Below are positions 43,272 through 51,033 of a DNA stretch of 64,000 nt, one piece after another. The translations under genes were made by a program, and so were the position numbers. A model generated the notes under the pieces. The model saw only the letters and a list, made by a program, of their open reading frames with translations. It was not told where the DNA came from and did not search any database. The stretch spans positions 1-64,000 of IMG/VR virus record IMGVR_UViG_3300042914_002334; one strand, written 5' to 3'. This stretch comes from a virus. Numbering within the stretch: the stretch's first letter is position 1; every line of letters begins with the position of its first letter.

Positions 43272-44034
43272 AATTTACCTCATCTGTTTCTGTAGTATTT
43301 ATTCTTTTTTCAATTTTACAAAGTTTCAATACTATTCCTGGATACAACATATTTAGATATGTGGCGTGATAATCATTATTCATATCTATCGTCATACCAT
43401 ACCAAATTCCGTAAGTATTTCTATGTCTCATCCATCGAATAGCAGATAGATTGAGTTTTATATCATTATTTTTGTCAATCAAATATTCTCTCACACAAGT
43501 GAGATCGTTATTTTGTATACGTCGAGTCGCTGATCCAAAATACATTCTGTATTTGTATTTTGGATTTACTTGATAGATGACTCCCTTTTCGAAGTTATCT
43601 AATTTTGTAGAATACAGCAATTTTATACCGAGTTTTGGAGTTTTTATTTCGTCGTATAATGACACGAGTTTAGAAATCAACTCTTGAATCTTGTTTTTTG
43701 TTTCTTCGTGATGATATATCACGATGCTATTTGCCCCGCAAAACACAACTTTTATATCAATCTTAGCGGAAACAAGATCAAGAATGAATTTTTTGATTTC
43801 TACATTTATATCAGAATAATTACTCATTACTTCCAATACTGATTTCTTAGTATAAGATGAGTAACTTACGTAACAATCTTCATTCAGATATTCATTTAAA
43901 TTCTCGATGTTCTTTAGCCGGCGCAACAAGAATAAATTCTCGGTGCGAATATATATTTTGTATTTGTATTTGTCAAAGTAATAATTTGTTTTACTTTTTT
44001 CAAGTGCGTATTCAGTGTAGTGTGATAATTCCAT
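43219..44034 (-). CDS. Unknown protein coupled to ClpA (271 aa)
   Basis: The ATG at 44034 lies inside the last 23 bases of clpA, preceded by TAGGACAAG, so the two are translated together. Composition is rich in Tyr, Lys, Asn and Ile. Visible segments are YTEYALEKSKTNYYFDKYKYKIYIRTENLFLLRRL, VLEVMSNYSDINVEIKKFILDL, IKVVFCGANSIVIYHHEETKNKIQ and YRMYFGSATRRIQNNDLTCVREYLI. It looks like a soluble alpha/beta protein with no membrane segment and no recognised motif. Being the next gene after an unfoldase, it could be a dedicated adaptor or a substrate; this is a guess from position only. Its 3' end carries the promoter and start of the 55-residue gene. Confidence 0.7.
   Translation of the reverse strand: MELSHYTEYALEKSKTNYYFDKYKYKIYIRTENLFLLRRLKNIENLNEYLNEDCYVSYSSYTKKSVLEVMSNYSDINVEIKKFILDLVSAKIDIKVVFCGANSIVIYHHEETKNKIQELISKLVSLYDEIKTPKLGIKLLYSTKLDNFEKGVIYQVNPKYKYRMYFGSATRRIQNNDLTCVREYLIDKNNDIKLNLSAIRWMRHRNTYGIWYGMTIDMNNDYHATYLNMLYPGIVLKLCKIEKRINTTETDEVNCGENLRTIDSDHSEQVS
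43296..43303 (-). promoter_or_regulatory. Intragenic late-type promoter AATAAATA
   Basis: Minus-strand AATAAATACTACAG near the end of the 271-residue gene, 24 nt before GTG 43271, with the GAGG ribosome site in between. Confidence 0.5.
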
Positions 44035-46291
44035 CTTGTCCTACCATACCAGTTAGTTCTACGATCTTATTGATAACAACAAACTCGATTTTGTCGTTGA
44101 TTAGATTTGCAACAATATTTGCGTTCTTCAACTTTTCGAAGATAATCTTTTTACTCAACGGAACTCTAATCAGTTCATCAATTTTACGAGCAAGAGGTCT
44201 TGCACCCATCTTATCGTCATAACCGACCTTTGCAAGATGCTCAATTACATCTTCGCTTAGTGTCAATGTAATAGCATGCTGATTAGTCAATTGCTTTTTA
44301 AGATCATTTGCAAACTTGACAACGATCTTTTTGATTGCCAGTGTGTTCAACTTGTTGAACTTGCAAACCAAATCAATACGATTACGCAATTCAGGCTTAA
44401 AGAATTCCTTTAATGCTTTTTCATCAGAATCAGTTTTGCGTTGATCGCCGAAGCCAATATTGTTTCGCTCACTATCGGCTGCGCCCATATTGCTGGTCAT
44501 GATAACAATAGTATTTTTTGCATTTACTCTCTTACCATTTGTTCCAGTGATAGTTCCCTCGTCGAGTAACTGCAAAAACAAGTTATAAACATCCGGGTGT
44601 GCCTTTTCGACCTCATCGAACAACAAAATAGCATATGGGTTCTTACTCAAGTCGTTGATGATCTTGCCGCCGCCAAGATTGCTGTCTTCATATCCTACAT
44701 ATCCAGGAGGTGCGCCGATCAAGCCTGCAACGCTATGCTTTTCTTGATACTCACTCATATCATACTTGAGTAGTTTCATATCCAGATGTTCGCTTAACAG
44801 ACGAGCCAGTTCTGTTTTACCTGTTCCAGTGGGTCCAAGAAACAAGAAACTTGCCATGGGCTTCTTTTCATTTGCGATTCCAGCATAACTGACATAAATT
44901 CTATCAAGAACAGAGTCCACCACATGTTCCTGACCGTATAGTTTTTCCTTGATGTTGATATCGATGACTGTAATACGCTCGTTCTTGTCGTGATCCAACT
45001 TGTCTTCCGGAATGTTGGCCATCTTGCTAATTTGTTCTCTGATATCATCGGCCGTAATAAACGCACCAACATTATTTTCGACTCGTTGCTTTGCACACGC
45101 AGCATCAAGCAAATCTATGCTCTTGTCTGGATTCTTTTTGTCGTGAATGTATCTGCTGCCGTATTCGATTGCACTTTCGATTGCATCATCTTGAATGGTA
45201 ACGCTATGGAAAGTGTTCAACTTATCGCTCAAGCCATGCAGAATTTTCTTTGTAGTTTCAAGTGATGGCTCATCCACACTTACACGATAGAATCGACGCA
45301 TAAGAGCACGATCCTTTTCAAAACTATCGTAGTATTCTTCCCAAGTGGTGCTGGCTATGATTTTTAGAGTGCCCTTGGTGATCGCAGGCTTGATCATATT
45401 TGAGAAGTCAATGCTACTGGTAGAACTTCCGCCGGCGCCTCGCATAGTGTGTGCTTCGTCAATAAACAGAATGACATTCTTTTTAGTGTTTAGCGCATCA
45501 AGAACATTCTTGACCTTTTCTTCAAAGTCACCTCGATACTTACTCCCAGCAAGCAAACTGGCAATCTCAAGAGAGAACAACTCGTGTTCCTTTAAGAAAT
45601 CAGATACATCATCATTCACGATTTTGTGTGCAAGACCCTCTGCGATTGCGGTTTTACCAACACCGGGTTCTCCAACCATCAATACATTACTCTTGTATTT
45701 CTTGGCAAGAATATTTACGATGTCATAAATCTCGGTGTCGCGACCAATAACTGGATCAATCTTTCCGTCTCGTGCCAACTGAGTTAGATTCACGGTATGT
45801 TCAGCGAGAACTTCATCTGCTTGTTCTTCTGTCATTTTTGCAGACAACTTTGCATTCTTTGCACTCTTTTGCCAGTGAGCAATAAATTCGTTTCTGGTCA
45901 CACCCCACTTTAGCAAGAAGTAGTGAGCATGAGTATTGGTTTCAGCCATGATACTCAAATACAAGTCAACGATCTCGATCTGACGACGACCAGTGAATAA
46001 CACTTGCGTTACCGCACGATTGAACATTCGTTCCAAAGCAGTAGTTCTTTTTGGATGATAATCGTCAGTTACATTTTTTGCGGCCAAGTGTGTTTGTTGC
46101 TCAAGAAATGCAGTTAGATCAATAATCATTGCGTCTACATCAACGCCAAATGATTCAAGAGTTTTCTTAAAAGAGTTCTGCGATACCAAACTCAGCAAAG
46201 TATGCTCTAAGGTAACATATTTGTGTTTTAGTTTTTTGGAAAAAATTACTGCGTTTTCGATTATTTGCTCAATTTCTGGATTATTGATCAT
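44012..46291 (-). CDS. clpA: ClpA-type AAA+ protein unfoldase (759 aa)
   Basis: Full-length ClpA layout, almost the E. coli length (758). Clp-N repeat domain (1-145), D1 AAA+ with Walker A GEPGVGKT (207-214), Walker B FIDEAH (276-281) and arginine-finger region DRALMRRF (327-334). D2 has Walker A GPTGTGKT (486-493), pore motif GAPPGYVGYE, Walker B LLFDE (556-560) and RNRID. There is no ClpB-type coiled-coil middle domain, so it is an unfoldase for proteolysis rather than a disaggregase. An IGF tripeptide sits at 612-614, where ClpA has its ClpP-binding IGL loop, so docking to host ClpP is plausible. No clpP or clpS is in the window. Its start overlaps dnaJ by 11 nt and its end overlaps the 271-residue gene. 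Confidence 0.95.
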   Translation of the reverse strand: MINNPEIEQIIENAVIFSKKLKHKYVTLEHTLLSLVSQNSFKKTLESFGVDVDAMIIDLTAFLEQQTHLAAKNVTDDYHPKRTTALERMFNRAVTQVLFTGRRQIEIVDLYLSIMAETNTHAHYFLLKWGVTRNEFIAHWQKSAKNAKLSAKMTEEQADEVLAEHTVNLTQLARDGKIDPVIGRDTEIYDIVNILAKKYKSNVLMVGEPGVGKTAIAEGLAHKIVNDDVSDFLKEHELFSLEIASLLAGSKYRGDFEEKVKNVLDALNTKKNVILFIDEAHTMRGAGGSSTSSIDFSNMIKPAITKGTLKIIASTTWEEYYDSFEKDRALMRRFYRVSVDEPSLETTKKILHGLSDKLNTFHSVTIQDDAIESAIEYGSRYIHDKKNPDKSIDLLDAACAKQRVENNVGAFITADDIREQISKMANIPEDKLDHDKNERITVIDINIKEKLYGQEHVVDSVLDRIYVSYAGIANEKKPMASFLFLGPTGTGKTELARLLSEHLDMKLLKYDMSEYQEKHSVAGLIGAPPGYVGYEDSNLGGGKIINDLSKNPYAILLFDEVEKAHPDVYNLFLQLLDEGTITGTNGKRVNAKNTIVIMTSNMGAADSERNNIGFGDQRKTDSDEKALKEFFKPELRNRIDLVCKFNKLNTLAIKKIVVKFANDLKKQLTNQHAITLTLSEDVIEHLAKVGYDDKMGARPLARKIDELIRVPLSKKIIFEKLKNANIVANLINDKIEFVVINKIVELTGMVGQDGIITLH

Positions 46292-47057
46292 TATGATCCT
46301 TTCGTGTTTGATTTCGTTCGTTGTTTATTGCCAAAAGCAGTTCATCGCTTATATTATCAGGAATTTCTGCTTTAATCAAGATATATTGGTCACCTACTCG
46401 TGAATTATTTTTTAGTCCTCTGCCGGGAATTCTCAATTGATACTCTGGCTTAGTATTAGGTCTAATAGTAATTTCCAAATTGGTTCCATCCAAAGCAGTA
46501 AATTGTATTTTTGTTCCAATTATCAAATCGAATACATTGATAGGAACTACTGAGTGCAAATCCAGTCCGTGTCTGCGAAATTTTAGATGCTCGGTAATTA
46601 GAAATGTGATTTGTAAACTGGCATTAGGAATAACATTCTCATATCTGATTGCCTGCCCATGATCTATCCCTTTTGGAACATTTATTTCCACATACTTCAT
46701 TCCTTGTGGAGTGTTGATTTGTAGCGTTTTTACGCTATCGACCAATATATCTTCAAGCGACAAGTGAATTGCAAAATTATACATTTGCACATTCGTAAAA
46801 TTACGCATATTGAACATACTATTAAATATGTCATTTATGGAATCAAAACCTCCACCGAAGTGCTCGTGATGTGGGTTATCATAAGCAGATCGCTTTTCAG
46901 GATCGCTCAATGCGTCATATGCTGCTTGAATTTGTTGGAAAGTTTTTGTGTCGCCGCCACGATCAGGGTGATGTTTTGCCGCTAACTTTCTATATGCTTG
47001 TTTTATTTCCTCTTGAGAGGAGTTCTTGGATACTCCAAGAGTTGCGTAGTGATCCAT
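46281..47057 (-). CDS. dnaJ: DnaJ/CbpA-like co-chaperone (258 aa)
   Basis: J domain at 1-70 (DHYATLGVSKNSSQEEIKQAYRKLAAKHH) with the HPD motif (30-32) that stimulates DnaK ATPase, then a short Gly/Phe linker (HFGGGFDS). It has two C-terminal substrate-binding beta domains (VPKGIDHGQAIRYENVI, HGLDLHSVVPINVFDLIIGTKIQFTALDGT, RIPGRGLKN). The cysteine zinc-finger of class I DnaJ is absent, so this is class II/CbpA-like. I chose ATG 47057; the frame extends 11 codons further to a TTG that lies inside the palindromic promoter region. No dnaK is in the window, so it presumably recruits host DnaK. First gene of the dnaJ-clpA-271aa unit, under the sigma70-like promoter 47091-47119. Confidence 0.92.
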   Translation of the reverse strand: MDHYATLGVSKNSSQEEIKQAYRKLAAKHHPDRGGDTKTFQQIQAAYDALSDPEKRSAYDNPHHEHFGGGFDSINDIFNSMFNMRNFTNVQMYNFAIHLSLEDILVDSVKTLQINTPQGMKYVEINVPKGIDHGQAIRYENVIPNASLQITFLITEHLKFRRHGLDLHSVVPINVFDLIIGTKIQFTALDGTNLEITIRPNTKPEYQLRIPGRGLKNNSRVGDQYILIKAEIPDNISDELLLAINNERNQTRKDHNDQ

Positions 47058-47070
47058 TATTTTATTTTTG

Positions 47071-47089
47071 TGTTGAGTATTACTCAACA
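47071..47089. promoter_or_regulatory. Perfect palindrome, candidate operator of dnaJ-clpA
   Basis: TGTTGAGTATTACTCAACA: two perfect 9-bp arms around one base, covering the predicted transcription start of the dnaJ-clpA promoter. A further half-site TGTTGAG lies at 47103-47109, 32 bp away (about three helical turns). No T-tract on either strand, so it is not a terminator. Confidence 0.6.
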
Positions 47090-47090
47090 A

Positions 47091-47119
47091 AATATATCAC
47101 AATGTTGAGCAAAAATCAA
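47091..47119 (-). promoter_or_regulatory. Sigma70-like promoter of dnaJ-clpA
   Basis: Minus-strand TTGATT (47114-47119), 17-bp spacer, TATATT (47091-47096). The -35 overlaps the holin-like gene's stop codon. Initiation would fall near 47083, inside the palindrome. Confidence 0.55.
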
Positions 47120-47571
47120 TCTTTTCCGGCAATTTTTTCTTTTGTGCGGCCGTATGCAGTAATTCCTATACAAGCACCCATAGATATATGAAACAGCCCT
47201 GCGCCCTGCAAAGTCACGGGTTGCCATTGGCTGACTACACTTCCATTGCTTATTGCTTGTAGTATGGACCATAATACAGGAAATAACATAAAGTCGGTAA
47301 TACATGCTGCTATATAGACCCAGCCCAGCATGGGTCTCCATCTTTTGTTTACCCAATCTTTGTTATCGTTGTCTACCAATACTTCTGCATTTTGAGCAGC
47401 GTTGTCGCCGGCAGTAGTGAGATTCAATTGAGGTTGAGCGGCTCGGTGAGTGCTATCATAACTACTTGATTGAAATTGTGGCATTTCTGGATCAGCGACA
47501 AGCATTTCATATGCTACATCATTTGTGGCCACTGATGCATTACAGTTTCTTTTTGCTAATAGTGTAGTCAT
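47116..47571 (-). CDS. Holin-like membrane protein (151 aa)
   Basis: A hydrophilic N-terminal ~70 residues (Ala/Gln/Asp-rich) is followed by KDWVNKRWRPMLGWVYIAAC, opening a membrane segment (~81-104), and a second one (GLFHISMGACIGITAYG, ~124-140) before the basic end RTKEKIAGKD. The RWRPxLGW...GxxxGxTAYGRTKEK layout matches the 3TM-type phage/GTA holin family and related proteins in marine T4-like phages, which permeabilise the inner membrane at lysis. No endolysin gene is visible next to it. ATG 47571 is 1 bp from the stop of the 178-residue gene (TGATATG), so it is translated with the structural genes upstream. Confidence 0.65.
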   Translation of the reverse strand: MTTLLAKRNCNASVATNDVAYEMLVADPEMPQFQSSSYDSTHRAAQPQLNLTTAGDNAAQNAEVLVDNDNKDWVNKRWRPMLGWVYIAACITDFMLFPVLWSILQAISNGSVVSQWQPVTLQGAGLFHISMGACIGITAYGRTKEKIAGKD

Positions 47572-47572
47572 A

Positions 47573-48109
47573 TCAATTTATCCCCGCTTGTCGTTGTAAA
47601 TTCAAGATGTCCTCATCGGTTTCGTAAACCTTTGATGTTTTTATTCCAGCGATTTCTCTCCACTCGTTCAAATCTTTGTCATTTTCTTTTTTGTAATCTT
47701 GTGAAGTAAGAGAAATATTATTCGCTATGTTTTCTCTTGTTGCCGGAAATTTGTCGCTCTTAATTTTTAGAGTCCAGTCTTCGCCCTTTACGCCAGTTAA
47801 AGTATCAATATCGTCAAGTATTTCCATTATTTTTCTTGGTGAACTTGGTCTGCGATTTAATTCGGCAAAAACATAGTATTTACCACGCTCCACTTCACCT
47901 GGACTAATATCTGCGTCTATGATAAACTCATAGCCACGTTCAAGCCAAGTAACCAAATCTTCACCTGCTTCTTTTGCAGTGACCATAAAACTCAGCGTGA
48001 TGATTTCGCTGTCATCGCCAATTCTTGACTTGAACTCATCTATTCCGAGCGTTGTGATCAGAATGTCTTTTAAGTCAAGATGTTTTAGGCTTTCATTTAA
48101 TTGAATCAT
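47573..48109 (-). CDS. Conserved phage protein, probable virion component (178 aa)
   Basis: Starts MIQLNESLKHLDLKDILITTLGIDEFKSRIGDDSEIITLSF, continues with VTAKEAGEDLVTWLERGYEFIIDADISPGEVERGKYYVFAELNRRPSSPRKIMEILDDIDTLTG and ends ETDEDILNLQRQAGIN. The segment EWREIAGIKTS and the end QRQAGIN repeat an (E/R)xxAGI motif also present in the 102-residue plus-strand gene (RMKKMAGIEP). The ATG overlaps the upstream stop (ATGA). Similar proteins occur in T4-like marine phages as uncharacterised virion or assembly proteins; I recognise the type but not a function. Confidence 0.7.
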   Translation of the reverse strand: MIQLNESLKHLDLKDILITTLGIDEFKSRIGDDSEIITLSFMVTAKEAGEDLVTWLERGYEFIIDADISPGEVERGKYYVFAELNRRPSSPRKIMEILDDIDTLTGVKGEDWTLKIKSDKFPATRENIANNISLTSQDYKKENDKDLNEWREIAGIKTSKVYETDEDILNLQRQAGIN

Positions 48110-48741
48110 ATCGGTGGTAATCCAGCCAAATCAGGCGGTAATCCGCCCATAGGTCCTCCCATTGGACCGCCCATAGGGCCTCCCATTGGACCGCTCATAC
48201 CCTGTTGCCCCAGTTCTTGATCCTTTAATGACTCAGTATCATAATCCTTTTGATATGCGTCATCCAAGTCTCCAAGATCAATGGTTTGATCTGCGATATC
48301 TACACTACCTTCTCTTATATCTGACATCAACTGCTTTGGAACGCATATGTTGATGAGCCACACCGTTATAGAGATCATTTTTGGATAGTGTGATCCTGGT
48401 TTGAAATCGCTTGCGCTTTTTATTTCAATGGGTATTTTTATTTTTGTTTTCTTGAATGCCACTTTGCATCCAAGTGGTAGTAATCTTTTTGCTCCTCGTG
48501 GATCAGGCATCAGTGATTTTGGCCACATAAAAGTACAAGATACATCGTATCTGTTTACTACTGGACCATCCACTAATTCTCCGAGTTGCCAATTCTTAAA
48601 CGCATAGATGTCTGCTTCATCCAGAACTCTTTCGAAGTCAAGTAAAGTAGACATTGTTCCATCACTGGTGTATATGCCTTTGATATTATTGACAATTTCG
48701 CTCCAATCTGGAGAATCTAAAAAGGTATACTTCTTTGTCAT
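48106..48741 (-). CDS. Conserved structural-type protein with GPM-repeat tail (211 aa)
   Basis: I chose ATG 48741 (MTKKYTFLDSPDW); the frame extends further upstream but only through the promoter region. Body: GTMSTLLDFERVLDEADIYAFKNWQLGELVDGP, VSCTFMWPKSLMPDPRGAKRLLPLGCKVAFKK and FKPGSHYPKMISITVWLINICVPKQLM, of a type seen in T4-like marine phages. The C-terminus is a low-complexity run of four GGPM units ending DLAGLPPI (tandem 12-bp repeats at about 48125-48195). The start codon is 7 nt from a GATAAATA element and has no ribosome site, suggesting a leaderless mRNA. Function not known. Confidence 0.75.
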   Translation of the reverse strand: MTKKYTFLDSPDWSEIVNNIKGIYTSDGTMSTLLDFERVLDEADIYAFKNWQLGELVDGPVVNRYDVSCTFMWPKSLMPDPRGAKRLLPLGCKVAFKKTKIKIPIEIKSASDFKPGSHYPKMISITVWLINICVPKQLMSDIREGSVDIADQTIDLGDLDDAYQKDYDTESLKDQELGQQGMSGPMGGPMGGPMGGPMGGLPPDLAGLPPI

Positions 48742-48748
48742 GATAGAG

Positions 48749-48756
48749 TATTTATC
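48749..48756 (-). promoter_or_regulatory. Late-type promoter GATAAATA, leaderless arrangement
   Basis: Minus-strand GATAAATACTCTATC directly before ATG 48741 (7 nt). Forms an inverted pair with the plus-strand element at 48765. Confidence 0.6.
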
Positions 48757-48764
48757 AAACCTCT

Positions 48765-48772
48765 GATAAATA
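48765..48772 (+). promoter_or_regulatory. Late-type promoter GATAAATA (plus strand)
   Basis: GATAAATACTATTA, 25 nt before ATG 48798, with GTGAG as a weak ribosome site between. Confidence 0.6.
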
Positions 48773-48797
48773 CTATTAAACAATAGTGAGACAAATC

Positions 48798-49106
48798 ATG
48801 AAGGTCACCGAATTACTAAAACAATTATCTCAGATGATGTCTGATGTTGATACCACCGAAGTAGTTGAGCCAGAAGAGCCACAACCAGAAGTTGGCGTCT
48901 TTATGCCTCCATTACAAGCAGAATTGGAATTATTCAAAAAATCAAATAATTTGGATAATGTTTATGACAACGAATCTTGTGATGAGCCAGTTGATTACAA
49001 AGAAGAATCAGATGCGGCTCCAGAAGATGAACTTGATCGAATGAAAAAAATGGCTGGTATAGAACCAACCATTATAGTGAAAACTTCTAACACTCCAACT
49101 TTCTAA
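48798..49106 (+). CDS. Small acidic protein with FMPPLQ and AGI motifs (102 aa)
   Basis: MKVTELLKQLSQMMSDVDTTEVV, then a Pro/Glu stretch, VGVFMPPLQAELELFKKSNNLDNVY, an acidic segment (DNESCDEPVDYKEESDAAPEDELD) and RMKKMAGIEPTIIV. I prefer ATG 48798 over a GTG four codons upstream. Strongly acidic and probably mostly unstructured, like head-core or assembly proteins of T4-like phages. The FMPPLQ..ELxKK segment and the AGI motif suggest peptide-docking sites. It is followed 1 bp later by the plus-strand fibre gene, so both share the 48765 promoter. Confidence 0.7.
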   Translation: MKVTELLKQLSQMMSDVDTTEVVEPEEPQPEVGVFMPPLQAELELFKKSNNLDNVYDNESCDEPVDYKEESDAAPEDELDRMKKMAGIEPTIIVKTSNTPTF

Positions 49107-49107
49107 A

Positions 49108-50955
49108 ATGGGCACACTCCAAAGAATATTCAGTAGCAGAAGTGCTGCCGATGCTAATTCTTATATAGGGCGCGCTGGTCATATTTTTTACGAAGAAAGC
49201 GATACGCCCGGAGTTGCTCCAATTATAAAATATAGCGACGGTATCACACCTGGTGGTATTCCTATTTCTGGAAATTCAGGTGGCAGTGGTAGCGTGAACA
49301 GCATAGAAGTGAGCGGAGGAACTACAGGACTAACAACAGACGGCGGTCCAATAACCTCATCGGGAACGATAACATTAAATGGAGTCTTGAATGTCGCTGC
49401 CGGCGGGACTGGCGCAAACAATCCAGTAACCGCAAGAACTAACTTGGACGCAGCAAGAAGAGGCAATAACAACGACATAACAAGTTTGAGTGGGTTGACA
49501 ACTCCACTATCCGTCGAACAGGGCGGAACTGGAGCGAATTCATTGGCTGGATATCTCAGAGGAAACAATGCAGATTCATTTACTGCAACTACTACCATTC
49601 CATTCAGCGACATTACTGGAGTTGTTCCAGTTAGTCAGGGCGGAACTGGGCAAAGCACGCTTTCTGCTGGTGTTTTAGTAAGTGATGGAACTACAATCAG
49701 CACCACTAATTTTATATCTGGGTCCGTCATTGACGGAAACATAAGCGGAAACTCTCTAAATGTCACCGGCGTAGTAGAAATAAATCACGGGGGAACTGGT
49801 GGCAATACTCCAAGCAGTGCAAGAATCGCGCTTGGAGTAGCAAAGAGTGGAGCCAACGGGGACATAACAAGTTTAAGTGGACTTACTACTCCTCTTAGTA
49901 TTGATCAGGGCGGAACCGGCGCATCAACTTCCTCAGATGCACTATCGGCTTTACTACCAAGTCAGACCGGAAATACAAATAAAGTTTTGATAACAGACGG
50001 AACCAGTGCAAGTTGGGGTAGTTTTTCTCAGAGTAGAGCCGCAAGAGTGTTAGTAGTAGGAATAGACGCGGCAACCATACAAGAATGCATTGATCTTGCA
50101 AGTAATGTAAGCGCCGCTAATGCATATATAGTTCAAATTCCACCAGGAAGATATATAGAGAACTTGACTTTGCGCGGTGGTGTAATGATTCAAGGTATGG
50201 GTAATCAAGCAGACCCAACCAGTGTTGTTATTACTGGGTATCATACATTAAATGGGGCGGCACTGAATGCACTCAGCAACACAGTATCAGTTGCCAATAT
50301 AGTATTTGCGGCTGATACATCACTAAATCCTGTATTCAGTATTAGCGGAACAACGGCAACACAGTTTAATGTTCAAGGATGCTACATTCAGAATACTAAT
50401 ATCAATACCTCTGCACACGCATTTCAGATTGGCACTAATGTATCACTTTATCTTGACAATTGCAACATTCAAATGGTGGCTGGATCAGGAACTCAATTCA
50501 ATATGAGTGGTGGATCAATATATCTAAGAAATGTTAGATCAAATAGCGGTAGCAAAATCATCAACATGTCGGCGCCTGCATATGCAGAACTTACATACTC
50601 TACTTTAAGTTGTGCAGGAACATCCGAGGCAATTACCGTATATGGAAACGGGGCTGCTGAACCATTTCCACTAAGTGGATTAGTCAGTGCTGGGTGGACC
50701 TCAATACAAAATACAGCGTCAAATGGTAACGGAGTAAATCTTGCTGCAAGTGGAGCAAGCATGCTTGCGTATTCTTGTTCGTTTGATGTGTTGGCTGACG
50801 CTTCTAATTATGTAGTGACTGGGGTTGCGGGAACCAGTTTTGTTCAACTAAACAACAATTACGCTAATATTCCCGGTATATTGTCCAGAAACATAAAGAT
50901 TAAAAATACCGTCGCATTGCTAACCCACAGCAGTTCACTGAGTAGCAGTGCTTAA
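49108..50955 (+). CDS. Tail-fibre protein with beta-helix C-terminal half (615 aa)
   Basis: N-terminus MGTLQRIFSSRSAADANSYIGRAGHIFYEESDTPG..IKYSDGITPGGI, another version of the attachment-type domain. GGTG(A/G) repeats follow to ~310 (LNVAAGGTGANNP, PVSQGGTGQSTL). From ~315 (ARVLVVGIDAATIQECIDLA..VQIPPGRYIENLTLRGGVMIQGMGN) it is a pectinesterase-like right-handed beta-helix, related to the one in the 18167 fibre, and ends LTHSSSLSSSA. No catalytic aspartates of pectinesterase can be placed, so it is more likely a binding or structural helix. One of few fibre genes in the window on the plus strand. No clear ribosome site; coupled to the 102-residue gene 1 bp upstream. Confidence 0.83.
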   Translation: MGTLQRIFSSRSAADANSYIGRAGHIFYEESDTPGVAPIIKYSDGITPGGIPISGNSGGSGSVNSIEVSGGTTGLTTDGGPITSSGTITLNGVLNVAAGGTGANNPVTARTNLDAARRGNNNDITSLSGLTTPLSVEQGGTGANSLAGYLRGNNADSFTATTTIPFSDITGVVPVSQGGTGQSTLSAGVLVSDGTTISTTNFISGSVIDGNISGNSLNVTGVVEINHGGTGGNTPSSARIALGVAKSGANGDITSLSGLTTPLSIDQGGTGASTSSDALSALLPSQTGNTNKVLITDGTSASWGSFSQSRAARVLVVGIDAATIQECIDLASNVSAANAYIVQIPPGRYIENLTLRGGVMIQGMGNQADPTSVVITGYHTLNGAALNALSNTVSVANIVFAADTSLNPVFSISGTTATQFNVQGCYIQNTNINTSAHAFQIGTNVSLYLDNCNIQMVAGSGTQFNMSGGSIYLRNVRSNSGSKIINMSAPAYAELTYSTLSCAGTSEAITVYGNGAAEPFPLSGLVSAGWTSIQNTASNGNGVNLAASGASMLAYSCSFDVLADASNYVVTGVAGTSFVQLNNNYANIPGILSRNIKIKNTVALLTHSSSLSSSA

Positions 50956-50979
50956 TCAGCAATTCTACGCACAGAATAA

Positions 50980-50987
50980 TATTTATC
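50980..50987 (-). promoter_or_regulatory. Orphan late-type element pointing into the fibre's 3' end
   Basis: Minus-strand GATAAATATTATTCTG in the 131-bp gap after the plus-strand fibre. No minus-strand gene lies downstream for over 2 kb, so any transcript would be antisense to the fibre. Confidence 0.35.
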
Positions 50988-51033
50988 AAAATACTTGACG
51001 AAATAAGTGCATCAGTGTCACATATCACCTGAA

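Noticed and set aside
45990-46080. Possible N-terminal frameshift in ClpA
   Set aside because: The frame is continuous and aligns with Clp-N repeat features throughout; nothing is missing.
44012-46291. ClpB/Hsp104 disaggregase
   Set aside because: The length matches ClpA and there is no coiled-coil middle domain between D1 and D2. The IGF loop argues for ClpP partnership.
47071-47089. Intrinsic terminator after the holin-like gene
   Set aside because: Perfect palindrome, but no T-tract on either strand, and it overlaps a plausible promoter start, so an operator fits better.
50493-50762. Minus-strand open frame of 89 codons inside the plus-strand fibre
   Set aside because: Antisense shadow of repeat-type coding sequence, with no ribosome site. 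The orphan minus-strand promoter motif at 50980 is not tied to it.
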